Assembly: GCA_021850345.1 (NCBI GenBank)
Contig: JAJZMN010000085.1
Span: forward strand, 1 to 11,667
DNA length: 11,667 nucleotides
Direction of reading: 5' to 3'
DNA from: Actinomycetes bacterium
GTDB taxonomy: Bacteria; Actinomycetota; Acidimicrobiia; Acidimicrobiales; RAAP-2
The notes below the pieces were generated by a model that saw only the letters and a list, made by a program, of their open reading frames with translations, ran no database searches and was not told the origin of the DNA. Of the stretch, positions 6,308-11,667 are shown piece by piece; the first letter of the stretch is position 1; every line of letters starts with the position of its first letter. The translations under genes and the position numbers were made by a program.

Positions 6308-6850
6308 TCACGATCGCGCATTGGCAGCGCTGCGGGCTGCTCCGAGGACCTCGTCGGCCGGCGGGCGGTCGTCTGGGCTGCGAGGACGCCACAAGGTGGT
6401 CACCCTGCCGTCGACCAGGATCGCGTCGCCGCCGAGTTGCCGCGTGTCCTCGTCGGGGCGGGCCAGGTGCTGGCGAGCGGCGACGGCGCGCCCGTAGACG
6501 GCGAGGGTGCCAGGCGTGTAGACGCGCCACCACGGTGCGCGGCCGATCCCGAGCCTGCGGTAGAGCCGGTGCGAGGGATCCGACAGCACGAGGCCGGTCC
6601 ATCCGAGGTGGCGCACGATGGCGCCGAGGCGGTCGATGGGGCTGAACCCGACGGCGATCAGTCCCACGTCGTGGTCCGCATGAGCTTCGTGCACCTCGAC
6701 CAGGTGCTGATGGCAGGGCAGTCAGTGACGATGGCGCAGGAGGACGATCACATGGACGCCGGGAATTTCGCCGAGTGCCAGCTCGGGGCCCTGGAGCCGC
6801 TCGAGCCCGACGTCTCCAACGTCGATGGCGACGCGCTCAGCGCTCGGCAC
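6308..6850 (-). CDS. Peroxiredoxin-like (AhpC-TSA_2/PRXL2-type) protein with in-frame UGA, probable selenoprotein (UxxC)
   Basis: One frame runs from GTG 6850 (GAGGGA site 6 bases upstream) to TGA 6310-6308, broken only by TGA 6724-6722. Before it the frame reads GVHVIVLLRHRH and after it LPCHQHLVEV. Relatives have the pattern LRHxxCxxCxxH here, so the TGA falls on the first cysteine, giving U43-L-P-C46. The rest fits the family: VGLIAVGFSP, LSDPSHRLYRRLGIGRAPWW, and a C-terminal LGGDAILVDGRV. The full product would be 180 residues, the family's usual size. Such proteins are thioredoxin-fold oxidoreductases, and eukaryotic relatives (SelU/PRXL2) occur as Sec and Cys forms. A short hairpin follows the TGA at a distance suited to a bacterial SECIS. 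Without recoding only a 42-residue stub is made. A nonsense mutation or base error is the alternative. The selenocysteine insertion genes are not in this window. Confidence 0.72.
6691..6707 (-). promoter_or_regulatory. SECIS-like hairpin downstream of the in-frame UGA
   Basis: The mRNA stem GCACCU / AGGUGC closes a five-base loop GGUCG. It begins 14 nt after the UGA, so the loop starts 20 nt from it. Bacterial SECIS elements have a hairpin directly after the UGA with a G at the start of a short apical loop, and the E. coli fdhF loop also contains GGUC. The stem is only 6 bp, and I see no convincing lower stem or bulged U. A similar CTGGTCGAGGTG stretch occurs within the reductase gene near 8007-8018, so codon usage alone can produce part of this motif. 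Confidence 0.48.
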
Positions 6851-6933
6851 GGCCCGTCCCTCGCGAAGGGGCCGACGAGCGCGTGCAATGACGCTCCGGT
6901 TGACCGGCAACGCGGCACGTCCGCTCGTCCGTG

Positions 6934-6967
6934 CCGCTCACAGCCCACGGGTCACCGCTCACAGCCC
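6934..6967 (-). repeat. 13-bp direct repeat duplicating the end of the reductase gene
   Basis: CCGCTCACAGCCC occurs at 6934-6946 and 6955-6967, with a 21-bp period. On the minus strand each copy contains GGG CTG TGA, so reading through the reductase stop would meet the same Gly-Leu-stop seven codons later. Confidence 0.6.
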
Positions 6968-8398
6968 GTAGGTCTCGAGGAGCCGCAGCCAGATCTCGCT
7001 GATCGTCGGGTACGACGGCACGGCGTGCCAGAGCCGCTCCAGGGGGACCTCGCCGACGACCGCGACGGTGGCGGCATGCAGGAGCTCGCCGGCGTCAGGG
7101 CCGACAAAGGTGGCCCCGACGACCACGCGGCGGTCCTCGTCGACGACGAGGCGCGCGTGACCCCGGTAACCGTCTGCGTGCAGCGCGGCGCCGGCCACCT
7201 GTCCAAGGGGGTAGTCGACCACCCGGACCCGCACGCCGGCACTCCTGGCCTCGCCTTCGCTCAGGCCCACGGCGGCGACCTCGGGGTCCGTGAAGACCAC
7301 CTGTGGGACGGCCCGGTGGTCGGCGGTCGCCGCGTGCGGGCCCCACGGGGCGGGGTCCAGCCGGCCGGCGGCTCGGGCGACGATGGCGTCTCCGCAGATG
7401 CGGGCCTGGTACTTGCCCTGGTGGGTGAGGAGCACCCGGTGGTTGACGTCGCCGGCCGCGTAGAGCCATCCGCCGGGCATCCCCACCACGGCCATGGTGT
7501 CGTCGACGGTGAGCCAGCTCCCTGGCTCGAGGCCGACGCTCTCCAAGCCCAGGTCTTGGGTGCGAGCCCGGCGGCCGGCCGCCACCAGCAGCTCGTCGGC
7601 TTCGAGCTCGGTGCCGTTGTCGAGCTCGACGGCGACGGTGCCGTCGAGGCGGCGTCCGGCTCCGGTCACGGTGACCCCCAGGCGCGCGTCGATGCCCCGC
7701 TCGGCCATGGCCTCGGCGAGCAGTTGCCCTGCGACGGGCTCGTAGGTGGGCAGCAGGCGGTCGGCCATCTCGAGCACGGTGACCGCGCTGCCGAGGCTTG
7801 CCCACGCCTGGGATAATTCGCATCCTGCGACCCCGCCGCCGAGGACGACGAGGCGCCGTGGCAGCTCCTTGGCGGCGGTTGCGTCCTTGGTCGTCCACGG
7901 GTGCACGTCGGCGAGCCCGGACACGGGGGGAAGGGCAGGTAAGGAGCCGGTGGCGATCACGACGGCCTGGCGGGCGGTGAGCGACCGCGTGCCGTGCGCG
8001 TCCTCCACCTCGACCAGGCGCTCCCCGGCCAGGCGTCCGTGTCCGCGCACGAGGCCGATGCGGGCGCCTTCGAGCCAGGCAACCTGGCCATCGTCCTCCC
8101 AGCCGCCTGCGAAGCGGTCGCGGCGGTCGAGCACCGCGGCGACGTCGAGGGGGCCCGACGCCGCCTGGCGGGCGCCCGCCACGCGAAGGGCGGCGGCAAG
8201 GGCGTGACCCGGGCGCAAGAGCGCTTTCGACGGCATGCACGCCCAGTACGAGCAGTCCCCACCGACCAGCTCGGCCTCGACCACCACCGCCGACAGGCCC
8301 CCTTTGACCGCGCGGTCGGCGACGTTCTCGCCGGTCGATCCGGCACCGATGACCACCACGTCGTAGATGTCTGCGCCACTGCCCTCCCCACTGCTCAC
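6959..8398 (-). CDS. FAD/NAD(P)-dependent disulfide oxidoreductase (class I pyridine nucleotide-disulfide reductase)
   Basis: GTG 8398 follows an AGGAG site and gives 479 residues, normal for lipoamide dehydrogenase and mercuric reductase relatives. Visible features are the FAD-binding GAGSTG near residues 18-23, the redox disulfide C49-SYWA-C54 followed by MPSK, the ATGSLPALPP segment, the NAD(P)-binding LVVLGGGVAGCE, and the second FAD motif LYAAGDVNHRVLLTHQGKYQ. The family moves electrons from NAD(P)H through FAD to a disulfide. The redox motif GGDCSYWACMPSK differs from the classical GGTCLNVGCIPSK. At the C-terminus the catalytic His-Glu pair (HPTxSE) reads Y463PTISE468, so the His is replaced by Tyr. 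The vicinal C-terminal cysteines and the N-terminal metal domain of MerA are absent, so I do not call it MerA. It lies 28 bases after the DUF427 gene and about 110 bases before the UGA-containing redoxin, a possible electron acceptor. The substrate is not known. Confidence 0.9.
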   Translation of the reverse strand: MSSGEGSGADIYDVVVIGAGSTGENVADRAVKGGLSAVVVEAELVGGDCSYWACMPSKALLRPGHALAAALRVAGARQAASGPLDVAAVLDRRDRFAGGWEDDGQVAWLEGARIGLVRGHGRLAGERLVEVEDAHGTRSLTARQAVVIATGSLPALPPVSGLADVHPWTTKDATAAKELPRRLVVLGGGVAGCELSQAWASLGSAVTVLEMADRLLPTYEPVAGQLLAEAMAERGIDARLGVTVTGAGRRLDGTVAVELDNGTELEADELLVAAGRRARTQDLGLESVGLEPGSWLTVDDTMAVVGMPGGWLYAAGDVNHRVLLTHQGKYQARICGDAIVARAAGRLDPAPWGPHAATADHRAVPQVVFTDPEVAAVGLSEGEARSAGVRVRVVDYPLGQVAGAALHADGYRGHARLVVDEDRRVVVGATFVGPDAGELLHAATVAVVGEVPLERLWHAVPSYPTISEIWLRLLETYGL

Positions 8399-8426
8399 CG
8401 CTGCTCCTGCCGTCCGCCGGGCGCGC

Positions 8427-8816
8427 TCATCGGCGCAAGCGCCCGAGCAGGGGGCGCCGGGCTCGGCCGTCGTTCGTGGCGCTGGCGCCCGTGGCAACGC
8501 TGGCTCCCTCGACGCCGCTGTCGGTCGTCTTGACGGCCTCCACCGCGACCCCGCGCCAGAATGCGACCCTCCCGGCGATCTCGCTCGCCGCGCGGCTCGG
8601 CTCGGGGTAGTACCACGCCGCGTCTGGGTTCTCCTTGCCTCCGGCGACGACGTCGTAGTAGCTGGCGGTGCCCTTCCACGGGCAACGGGTGTGCGTGGCG
8701 CTGTCGCGCAGGTACCGGCGGTCGACCGCCTCGGCCGGAAAGTAGCGGTTGCCTTCGACGACCACGGTCTCGTCGCTCTCGGCCAGCACCACACCGTTCC
8801 ACGTGGCTCTCATCAT
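8427..8816 (-). CDS. DUF427 domain protein
   Basis: The 129-residue product begins MMRATWNGVVLAESDETVVV and contains the family's characteristic blocks: EGNRYFP, an aromatic- and Arg-rich YL, CPWKGTASYYDVV, NPDAAWYYPEP and RVAFWRGV, ending near residue 94. The family is small and cytoplasmic with no settled biochemical function. It often sits near redox genes. About 35 residues after the domain are Arg/Ala/Gly-rich and look unstructured. The start is uncertain between the two adjacent ATG codons at 8816 and 8813; the frame is open further upstream but only this start fits the family. It is read in the same direction as the reductase 28 bases downstream. Confidence 0.88.
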   Translation of the reverse strand: MMRATWNGVVLAESDETVVVEGNRYFPAEAVDRRYLRDSATHTRCPWKGTASYYDVVAGGKENPDAAWYYPEPSRAASEIAGRVAFWRGVAVEAVKTTDSGVEGASVATGASATNDGRARRPLLGRLRR

Positions 8817-8893
8817 GCACGTGGAACCCGGCCTGCGGCCGAGGTATTCCACCTCGGTGCCGCAGCATGCGTCGGGGAGGCACCGCAGGGCGC

Positions 8894-9139
8894 TCAGTGG
8901 TGCCGGAGGTGGAGGTCGTGCGGCCACACGTGCCCGAGGCGTTCGACGGCGGTCGCGGGGCACCCGTCGTCGTGGAGGCGTCCGCCGACGGTCAGCCCGC
9001 GACGATGGCAGTAGGGGCAGCGCACGAACCGCTCGTGAGTGAGGGTTCCGAGGACTCCGATCCACAACACGTACGTCGCGAATGCGAAGAGGAGACCGAC
9101 CACGACCACCAGGGCCACCACGACCACCGTGTACCACAT
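8894..9139 (-). CDS. Small membrane protein with a CxxCH zinc-ribbon-like site
   Basis: The 81-residue protein starts at ATG 9139, with AGGAAGG upstream. TTG 9178 is a less likely alternative. One long hydrophobic segment (residues 3-30) is followed by a short cytoplasmic or external tail containing C41-PY-C44-H45, then H56 and C60, and a His-rich end (HDLHLRHH). These could form a metal site, perhaps zinc, or a thiol pair. I do not recognise a named family. It is the first gene of the leftward unit facing the TetR gene, next to the large palindrome, so it is probably controlled by that regulator. The DUF427 gene starts 77 bases after its stop. Confidence 0.7.
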   Translation of the reverse strand: MWYTVVVVALVVVVGLLFAFATYVLWIGVLGTLTHERFVRCPYCHRRGLTVGGRLHDDGCPATAVERLGHVWPHDLHLRHH

Positions 9140-9207
9140 CGCTGCCGCACCTTCCTGCTCACCTGCCGAGCGTTGCAACCTGCTTCGTCACGACATGAGC
9201 GTACCAC

Positions 9208-9241
9208 AGATCCGTACTAATACGCGTATCAGTACGGATCT
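9208..9241. promoter_or_regulatory. 34-bp near-perfect palindrome, probable TetR operator
   Basis: Outer arms AGATCCGTACT (9208-9218) and AGTACGGATCT (9231-9241) are exact inverted repeats, and the centre ATACGCGTAT (9220-9229) is itself palindromic. Only the pair 9219/9230 (A, C) fails. It sits in the divergent space between the leftward gene at 9139 and TetR ATG 9253, which is the usual place for a TetR autoregulatory operator. It ends 12 bases before ATG 9253, so bound protein could block both promoters. Confidence 0.82.
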
Positions 9242-9252
9242 GAAGGGCTGGA

Positions 9253-9972
9253 ATGGTGCGGGGCTATCCTCGTGCCATGGCTGCCCCCCGGGGGAGATCG
9301 CGAAGCCCTCGTTCGGGCGAAGCGACGAAGACCAAGGCCCGGAGGGCCGAGTGGGGCACCATCTCGCGCCAGCAGGTCGTCGACGTCGCGACCCGGGTGG
9401 TGAGAGGCGGCGGCTACGAGCAGATGACGATCCGCAGCCTCGCGGCCGAGCTCGGCGTGGCACCCATGTCGCTCTACGGGCACGTGCGGAGCAAGGAGGA
9501 CCTTCTCGACGAGGTGGCCGACCGGCTCCTCGCCGAGGTGTGGCGCCCAGATGTCTCCGAGGAAGAGTGGCAAGCGTGGATCACGGAGGCAGCGGACAGG
9601 CTGCGACGCCTCCTCGTCGAACAACCGGCGGCGTTGCACGTCTACCTGCGCCGTCCGGTCGTCTTGGCATCGGCGATCGCGCGGATGGAGGCGATGATGC
9701 GGGTCCTCAGGGGCGCCGGCCTGAGCCGCGCGATGGCGACGCGCGCGTACGGGGCCATCCACACGTACACCATCGGGTTCGCTGCCGTGGAGGCGTTTCG
9801 GGAGCACGAGGTTCCTTCGGCCGAGGGTGCCAGTGAGCTCGCACGTCAGCTGGCGGCGTACACGACGCCGAAGCAGTTCGCCGCGGGGCTGTCCTACCTC
9901 CTCGGAGGTGTGCTGCTCGAGGCCGGCATCGCCGAAGGGCAGGACCTGCTGTCCCCGGGCAAGGGACGCTGA
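9253..9972 (+). CDS. TetR-family transcriptional regulator
   Basis: The 239-residue protein has a basic N-terminal tail and a typical TetR helix-turn-helix at about residues 58-79 (MTIRSLAAELGVAPMSLYGH, then VRSKEDLLDEV). The C-terminal half carries EQPAALHVYLRRPV and a helix pair with YGAIHTYTIGF, matching the TetR-class ligand-binding domain of actinobacterial repressors (TetR_C_1 type). The family represses by binding palindromes and is released by a small ligand. ATG 9253 has a GAAGGG site five bases upstream. ATG 9277 is an alternative start without a good site. The 34-bp palindrome just upstream suggests self-control and control of the opposite-strand redox genes. The mycoredoxin-like gene follows in the same direction. 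The ligand cannot be read from the sequence. Confidence 0.93.
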   Translation: MVRGYPRAMAAPRGRSRSPRSGEATKTKARRAEWGTISRQQVVDVATRVVRGGGYEQMTIRSLAAELGVAPMSLYGHVRSKEDLLDEVADRLLAEVWRPDVSEEEWQAWITEAADRLRRLLVEQPAALHVYLRRPVVLASAIARMEAMMRVLRGAGLSRAMATRAYGAIHTYTIGFAAVEAFREHEVPSAEGASELARQLAAYTTPKQFAAGLSYLLGGVLLEAGIAEGQDLLSPGKGR

Positions 9973-9992
9973 GCTCGGGGAGGAGAGCACCT

Positions 9993-10565
9993 TTGGCAAG
10001 TCGCGGCCGACGTGAAGACGAGAGCGGGAATGGACACGCCCCGCGGCGGGTTCCCGACACCGTGGAGACCCCCGGCTCGGACCTCGTCACCGTCTACTGG
10101 CGGCCTGGTTGCCCGTACTGTGCGGCGCTTCGCCGAGGGCTGCGCCGGGCAGGGCTGGTGCCCACGGAGGTGAACATCTGGAACGACCCCGGAGCGGCCG
10201 CCATCGTGCGGTCCGTCGCCGGAGGAGACGAGACGGTGCCGACCGTCGTCATCGCCGGAACCGGGTTCGTCAATCCCAATGTGCGGACCGTGCTCGACGC
10301 CGTGCGCGCCGTCGCCCCCGACCTCGTGGCGACCACGAGACCTGCGGAGACCGTTCGGCTGGCGAACGTGTTGCAACGGCTGCAATGGATCGTCGTCATC
10401 GCCCTCGTGATGGCCAGCTTCGCCGTCGAAGCCGCCGGGCATACCGGCGCGAGCTGGGCGATCGACGGCGTCACCCTCGCGGTCTTCGGGGGCTTCCACC
10501 TGTTCCGGCGGGGCCTCGAGGGGACCCGGGATCCGGGCACGTCAACAGGGCGAGGTGCATCGTGA
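9993..10565 (+). CDS. Membrane-anchored mycoredoxin-like glutaredoxin
   Basis: Residues 31-110 are a glutaredoxin-fold domain: VTVYWRPGCPYCAALRRGL with the redox pair C40 and C43, the cis-proline in TVPTVVIAG (P83), and FVNPNVRTVLDAV. Actinobacterial mycoredoxins use this CPYC-type site to reduce mycothiol mixed disulfides. Residues 131-147 and 155-172 are hydrophobic and should anchor the protein in the membrane, an addition not found in the standard soluble mycoredoxin of about 80 residues. TTG 9993 is chosen because GGAGGAG lies about nine bases before it. GTG 10062 would remove the first 23 residues, which have no homology features. The stop overlaps the start of the OsmC-like gene by four bases (GTGA), so the two are coupled. 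Confidence 0.87.
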   Translation: MASRGRREDESGNGHAPRRVPDTVETPGSDLVTVYWRPGCPYCAALRRGLRRAGLVPTEVNIWNDPGAAAIVRSVAGGDETVPTVVIAGTGFVNPNVRTVLDAVRAVAPDLVATTRPAETVRLANVLQRLQWIVVIALVMASFAVEAAGHTGASWAIDGVTLAVFGGFHLFRRGLEGTRDPGTSTGRGAS

Positions 10566-11062
10566 GCACGGTCGAGCGCGGTGATACGGTCGAGGGCACG
10601 CCTCGGCGAGGTCCGCGGCCTCTTCGCACCACGCTGCGTGCGCGCAACGAGGAAGGGGTGCGGACGGTCGTCACGACCCGTGACGGACAGTCGCTCGTCA
10701 CCGACGAGCCCGTCGGCCGCGGCGGCACGGGCAGTGCCCCGACCCCGCTCGAGACTGTCGTCGGGGCCTTGTGCGGCTGCAGCGCGGTGACCTTCGAGCG
10801 CGCGGCACGAGAGCTTGGCCTCGCCTATCAGGGGATCGACTTCGAGGCCGCGTACCGCCTCGACCGCCGCGGACTGCTCGGGGAGGCCCGGGTTCGCCCC
10901 TACTTCGACACGGTCGACGTCGACGCACGGGTCCGCACCACCGCGCCGAGCGAGCTGCTCGCCCAGGTCGTCGAGGTCACCGAGAGCCGTTGCCCGGTGC
11001 GCAACCTGCTCGTCGACGCGGGGGTGGCGCTCACGATCACCTGGAGCGCCGTCGCCCCCTGA
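10562..11062 (+). CDS. OsmC/Ohr-family protein
   Basis: The 166-residue product is predicted from GTG 10562, which overlaps the preceding stop. It shows the OsmC-family layout: a GxGGTGSAPTPLETVVGALCGCSAVTF-like region with cysteines at C71 and C73, and a second conserved site at C144 (SRCPVRNLLVDAG). In Ohr and OsmC the two cysteines are the peroxidatic and resolving residues of a thiol peroxidase acting on organic hydroperoxides. The family also includes members without known peroxidase activity. Pairing with a membrane mycoredoxin suggests that the latter may recycle it. Translation is likely coupled to the upstream gene through the GTGA overlap. The specific substrate is not shown by the sequence. 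Confidence 0.88.
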   Translation: MSTVERGDTVEGTPRRGPRPLRTTLRARNEEGVRTVVTTRDGQSLVTDEPVGRGGTGSAPTPLETVVGALCGCSAVTFERAARELGLAYQGIDFEAAYRLDRRGLLGEARVRPYFDTVDVDARVRTTAPSELLAQVVEVTESRCPVRNLLVDAGVALTITWSAVAP

Positions 11063-11078
11063 GACCCTTCCCTCAGGG
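11057..11078. terminator. Bidirectional terminator-like hairpin between convergent genes
   Basis: CCCTGAG (11057-11063) and CTCAGGG (11072-11078) form a 7-bp stem with an 8-base loop. The stem overlaps both the OsmC stop codon and that of the opposing nnrE, so one element can end both transcripts. Confidence 0.55.
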
Positions 11079-11667
11079 CGCCTCGACGACGCGGATCGCC
11101 ACGACCGAGCCGGACCCGAACAGATCAGGCACCGTGAGCCCCATCGCTGCGAAGAGCGCTGGCGGAACCGAGATGTCCGCCAGGTAGAGGGCCCCGACGC
11201 TGGGCGCCTGACCGAGGCCGACCTTCGGCAGGGCGAGGGTCATCGTGGCCTCGGCTTGGACACACGGCGTCGCCGCGATCCCGCCTGTGAGGTCCAGGCC
11301 GCTCGGCGTGTCGAGCGCGAGGACCGGTGCCGACGTGGCGTTCGCCCACTCGATGAGCTCGGCGAACTGGCCGCTGGGGTCGCCGGACAGGCCGTAGCCG
11401 ATCAGGGCGTCGATGATCACGTCGGCGGGCGGTGGCTCGTCTCGCACCTCGACCCCGAGGCGCTCGACGATGTCGAGCTGGTGGGCGGTCACCGGAGCGA
11501 CATGGCGTGAGGCGAGCGTGACCGCGACGGCGGTCCCACGGTTGTGCAGGTGCCGGGCGGCGACGAGACCGCCGCCGCCGTTGCCACCGGGCCCGGCGAG
11601 GACCGTAACCGACCGGGGCGAGAACAGGCTTCGGGCGAGGTCGGCGAGATTACGTCCGGCGTTCTCC
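11073..11667 (-). CDS. nnrE: NAD(P)H-hydrate epimerase, partial (N-terminus outside window)
   Basis: The frame is open from the right edge to TGA 11075-11073, giving 197 residues. It begins at ENAGRNLADLAR, continues with VTVLAGPGGNGGGGLVAARH (the Gly-rich nucleotide-binding loop of the YjeF N-terminal fold), then ADVIIDALIGYGLSG and LALDTPSGLDLTGG with the conserved Asp, and ends ALFAAMGLTVPDLFGSGSVV. The enzyme epimerises the damaged hydrates NAD(P)HX so that the partner dehydratase can repair them. The gene stops after the epimerase domain, with no fused dehydratase. The start codon and first helix are outside the window. It is convergent with the OsmC gene, with ten bases between the stops. 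Confidence 0.93.
   Translation of the reverse strand, partial: ENAGRNLADLARSLFSPRSVTVLAGPGGNGGGGLVAARHLHNRGTAVAVTLASRHVAPVTAHQLDIVERLGVEVRDEPPPADVIIDALIGYGLSGDPSGQFAELIEWANATSAPVLALDTPSGLDLTGGIAATPCVQAEATMTLALPKVGLGQAPSVGALYLADISVPPALFAAMGLTVPDLFGSGSVVAIRVVEAP

Noticed and set aside
6851..6910. A TTG start at 6910 that would add 20 residues to the UGA redoxin.
   Set aside because: The extra residues are Arg-rich without family similarity, and GTG 6850 has a better ribosome-binding site and gives the family's usual length.
6146..7816. A 556-codon open frame on the plus strand across the redoxin and reductase region.
   Set aside because: It is antisense to two well-supported minus-strand genes and shows no recognisable motifs.
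6959..8398. Naming the reductase mercuric reductase (MerA) because a metal ATPase and MerR are nearby.
   Set aside because: It lacks the N-terminal metal-binding domain and the C-terminal vicinal cysteine pair of MerA, and the MerR unit is about 5 kb away on the other strand.
8830..8896. A second possible Sec codon: TGA at the end of the small membrane protein is followed by GCG CCC TGC (UAPC), and the frame then runs to a stop overlapping the DUF427 start.
   Set aside because: The sequence after the TGA has no protein-like character or recognisable homology, the protein already ends sensibly with a His-rich tail, and the nearest hairpin has a loop too large for a SECIS. I treat UxxC here as coincidence.

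Overview
The window is high-GC DNA with GTG/TTG starts and strict strand blocks. Mycothiol-type redox proteins (a mycoredoxin-like glutaredoxin and an Rv2466c-like DsbA protein) suggest an actinobacterium. I cannot place it more closely. No RNA genes, insertion sequences or CRISPR arrays were seen.

Layout. (1) 1-1572, plus strand: the 3' end of a P1B-type metal ATPase, then a MerR-family metal sensor whose reading frame runs far past the usual end of the family. (2) 1261-3741, minus strand: an operon-like set read right to left, made of a small secreted protein, a peroxiredoxin-like redoxin, a DsbA-family protein and a HAD-type dehalogenase. The first two and the HAD gene each carry an apparent frame disruption. 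(3) 3988-6114, minus strand: one 708-residue protein joining a CcdA-type membrane electron carrier, a SCO1-like domain and a TlpA-like thioredoxin domain. (4) 6308-9139, minus strand: a small membrane protein with a CxxCH site, a DUF427 protein, a flavin disulfide reductase, and a peroxiredoxin-like gene interrupted by one in-frame TGA exactly where the first cysteine of the CxxC motif should be. A short hairpin follows the TGA, so I read the gene as a likely selenoprotein (UxxC). (5) 9253-11062, plus strand: a TetR regulator, a membrane-anchored mycoredoxin-like protein and an OsmC-like protein. A 34-bp near-perfect palindrome at 9208-9241 separates blocks 4 and 5. (6) 11073-end, minus strand: part of NAD(P)H-hydrate epimerase.

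Nearly every protein here handles thiols, disulfides or thiol-reactive metals. My inference is a TetR-controlled divergent redox module (blocks 4 and 5) beside a membrane and extracytoplasmic thiol/copper module (block 3) and a metal-efflux unit (block 1). The best candidate for something new is the UGA-containing redoxin at 6308-6850, together with the CcdA-SCO-TlpA fusion. One caution applies: several indel-type disruptions in the first 3.7 kb, two of them at homopolymers, raise the possibility of sequencing error in this assembly.
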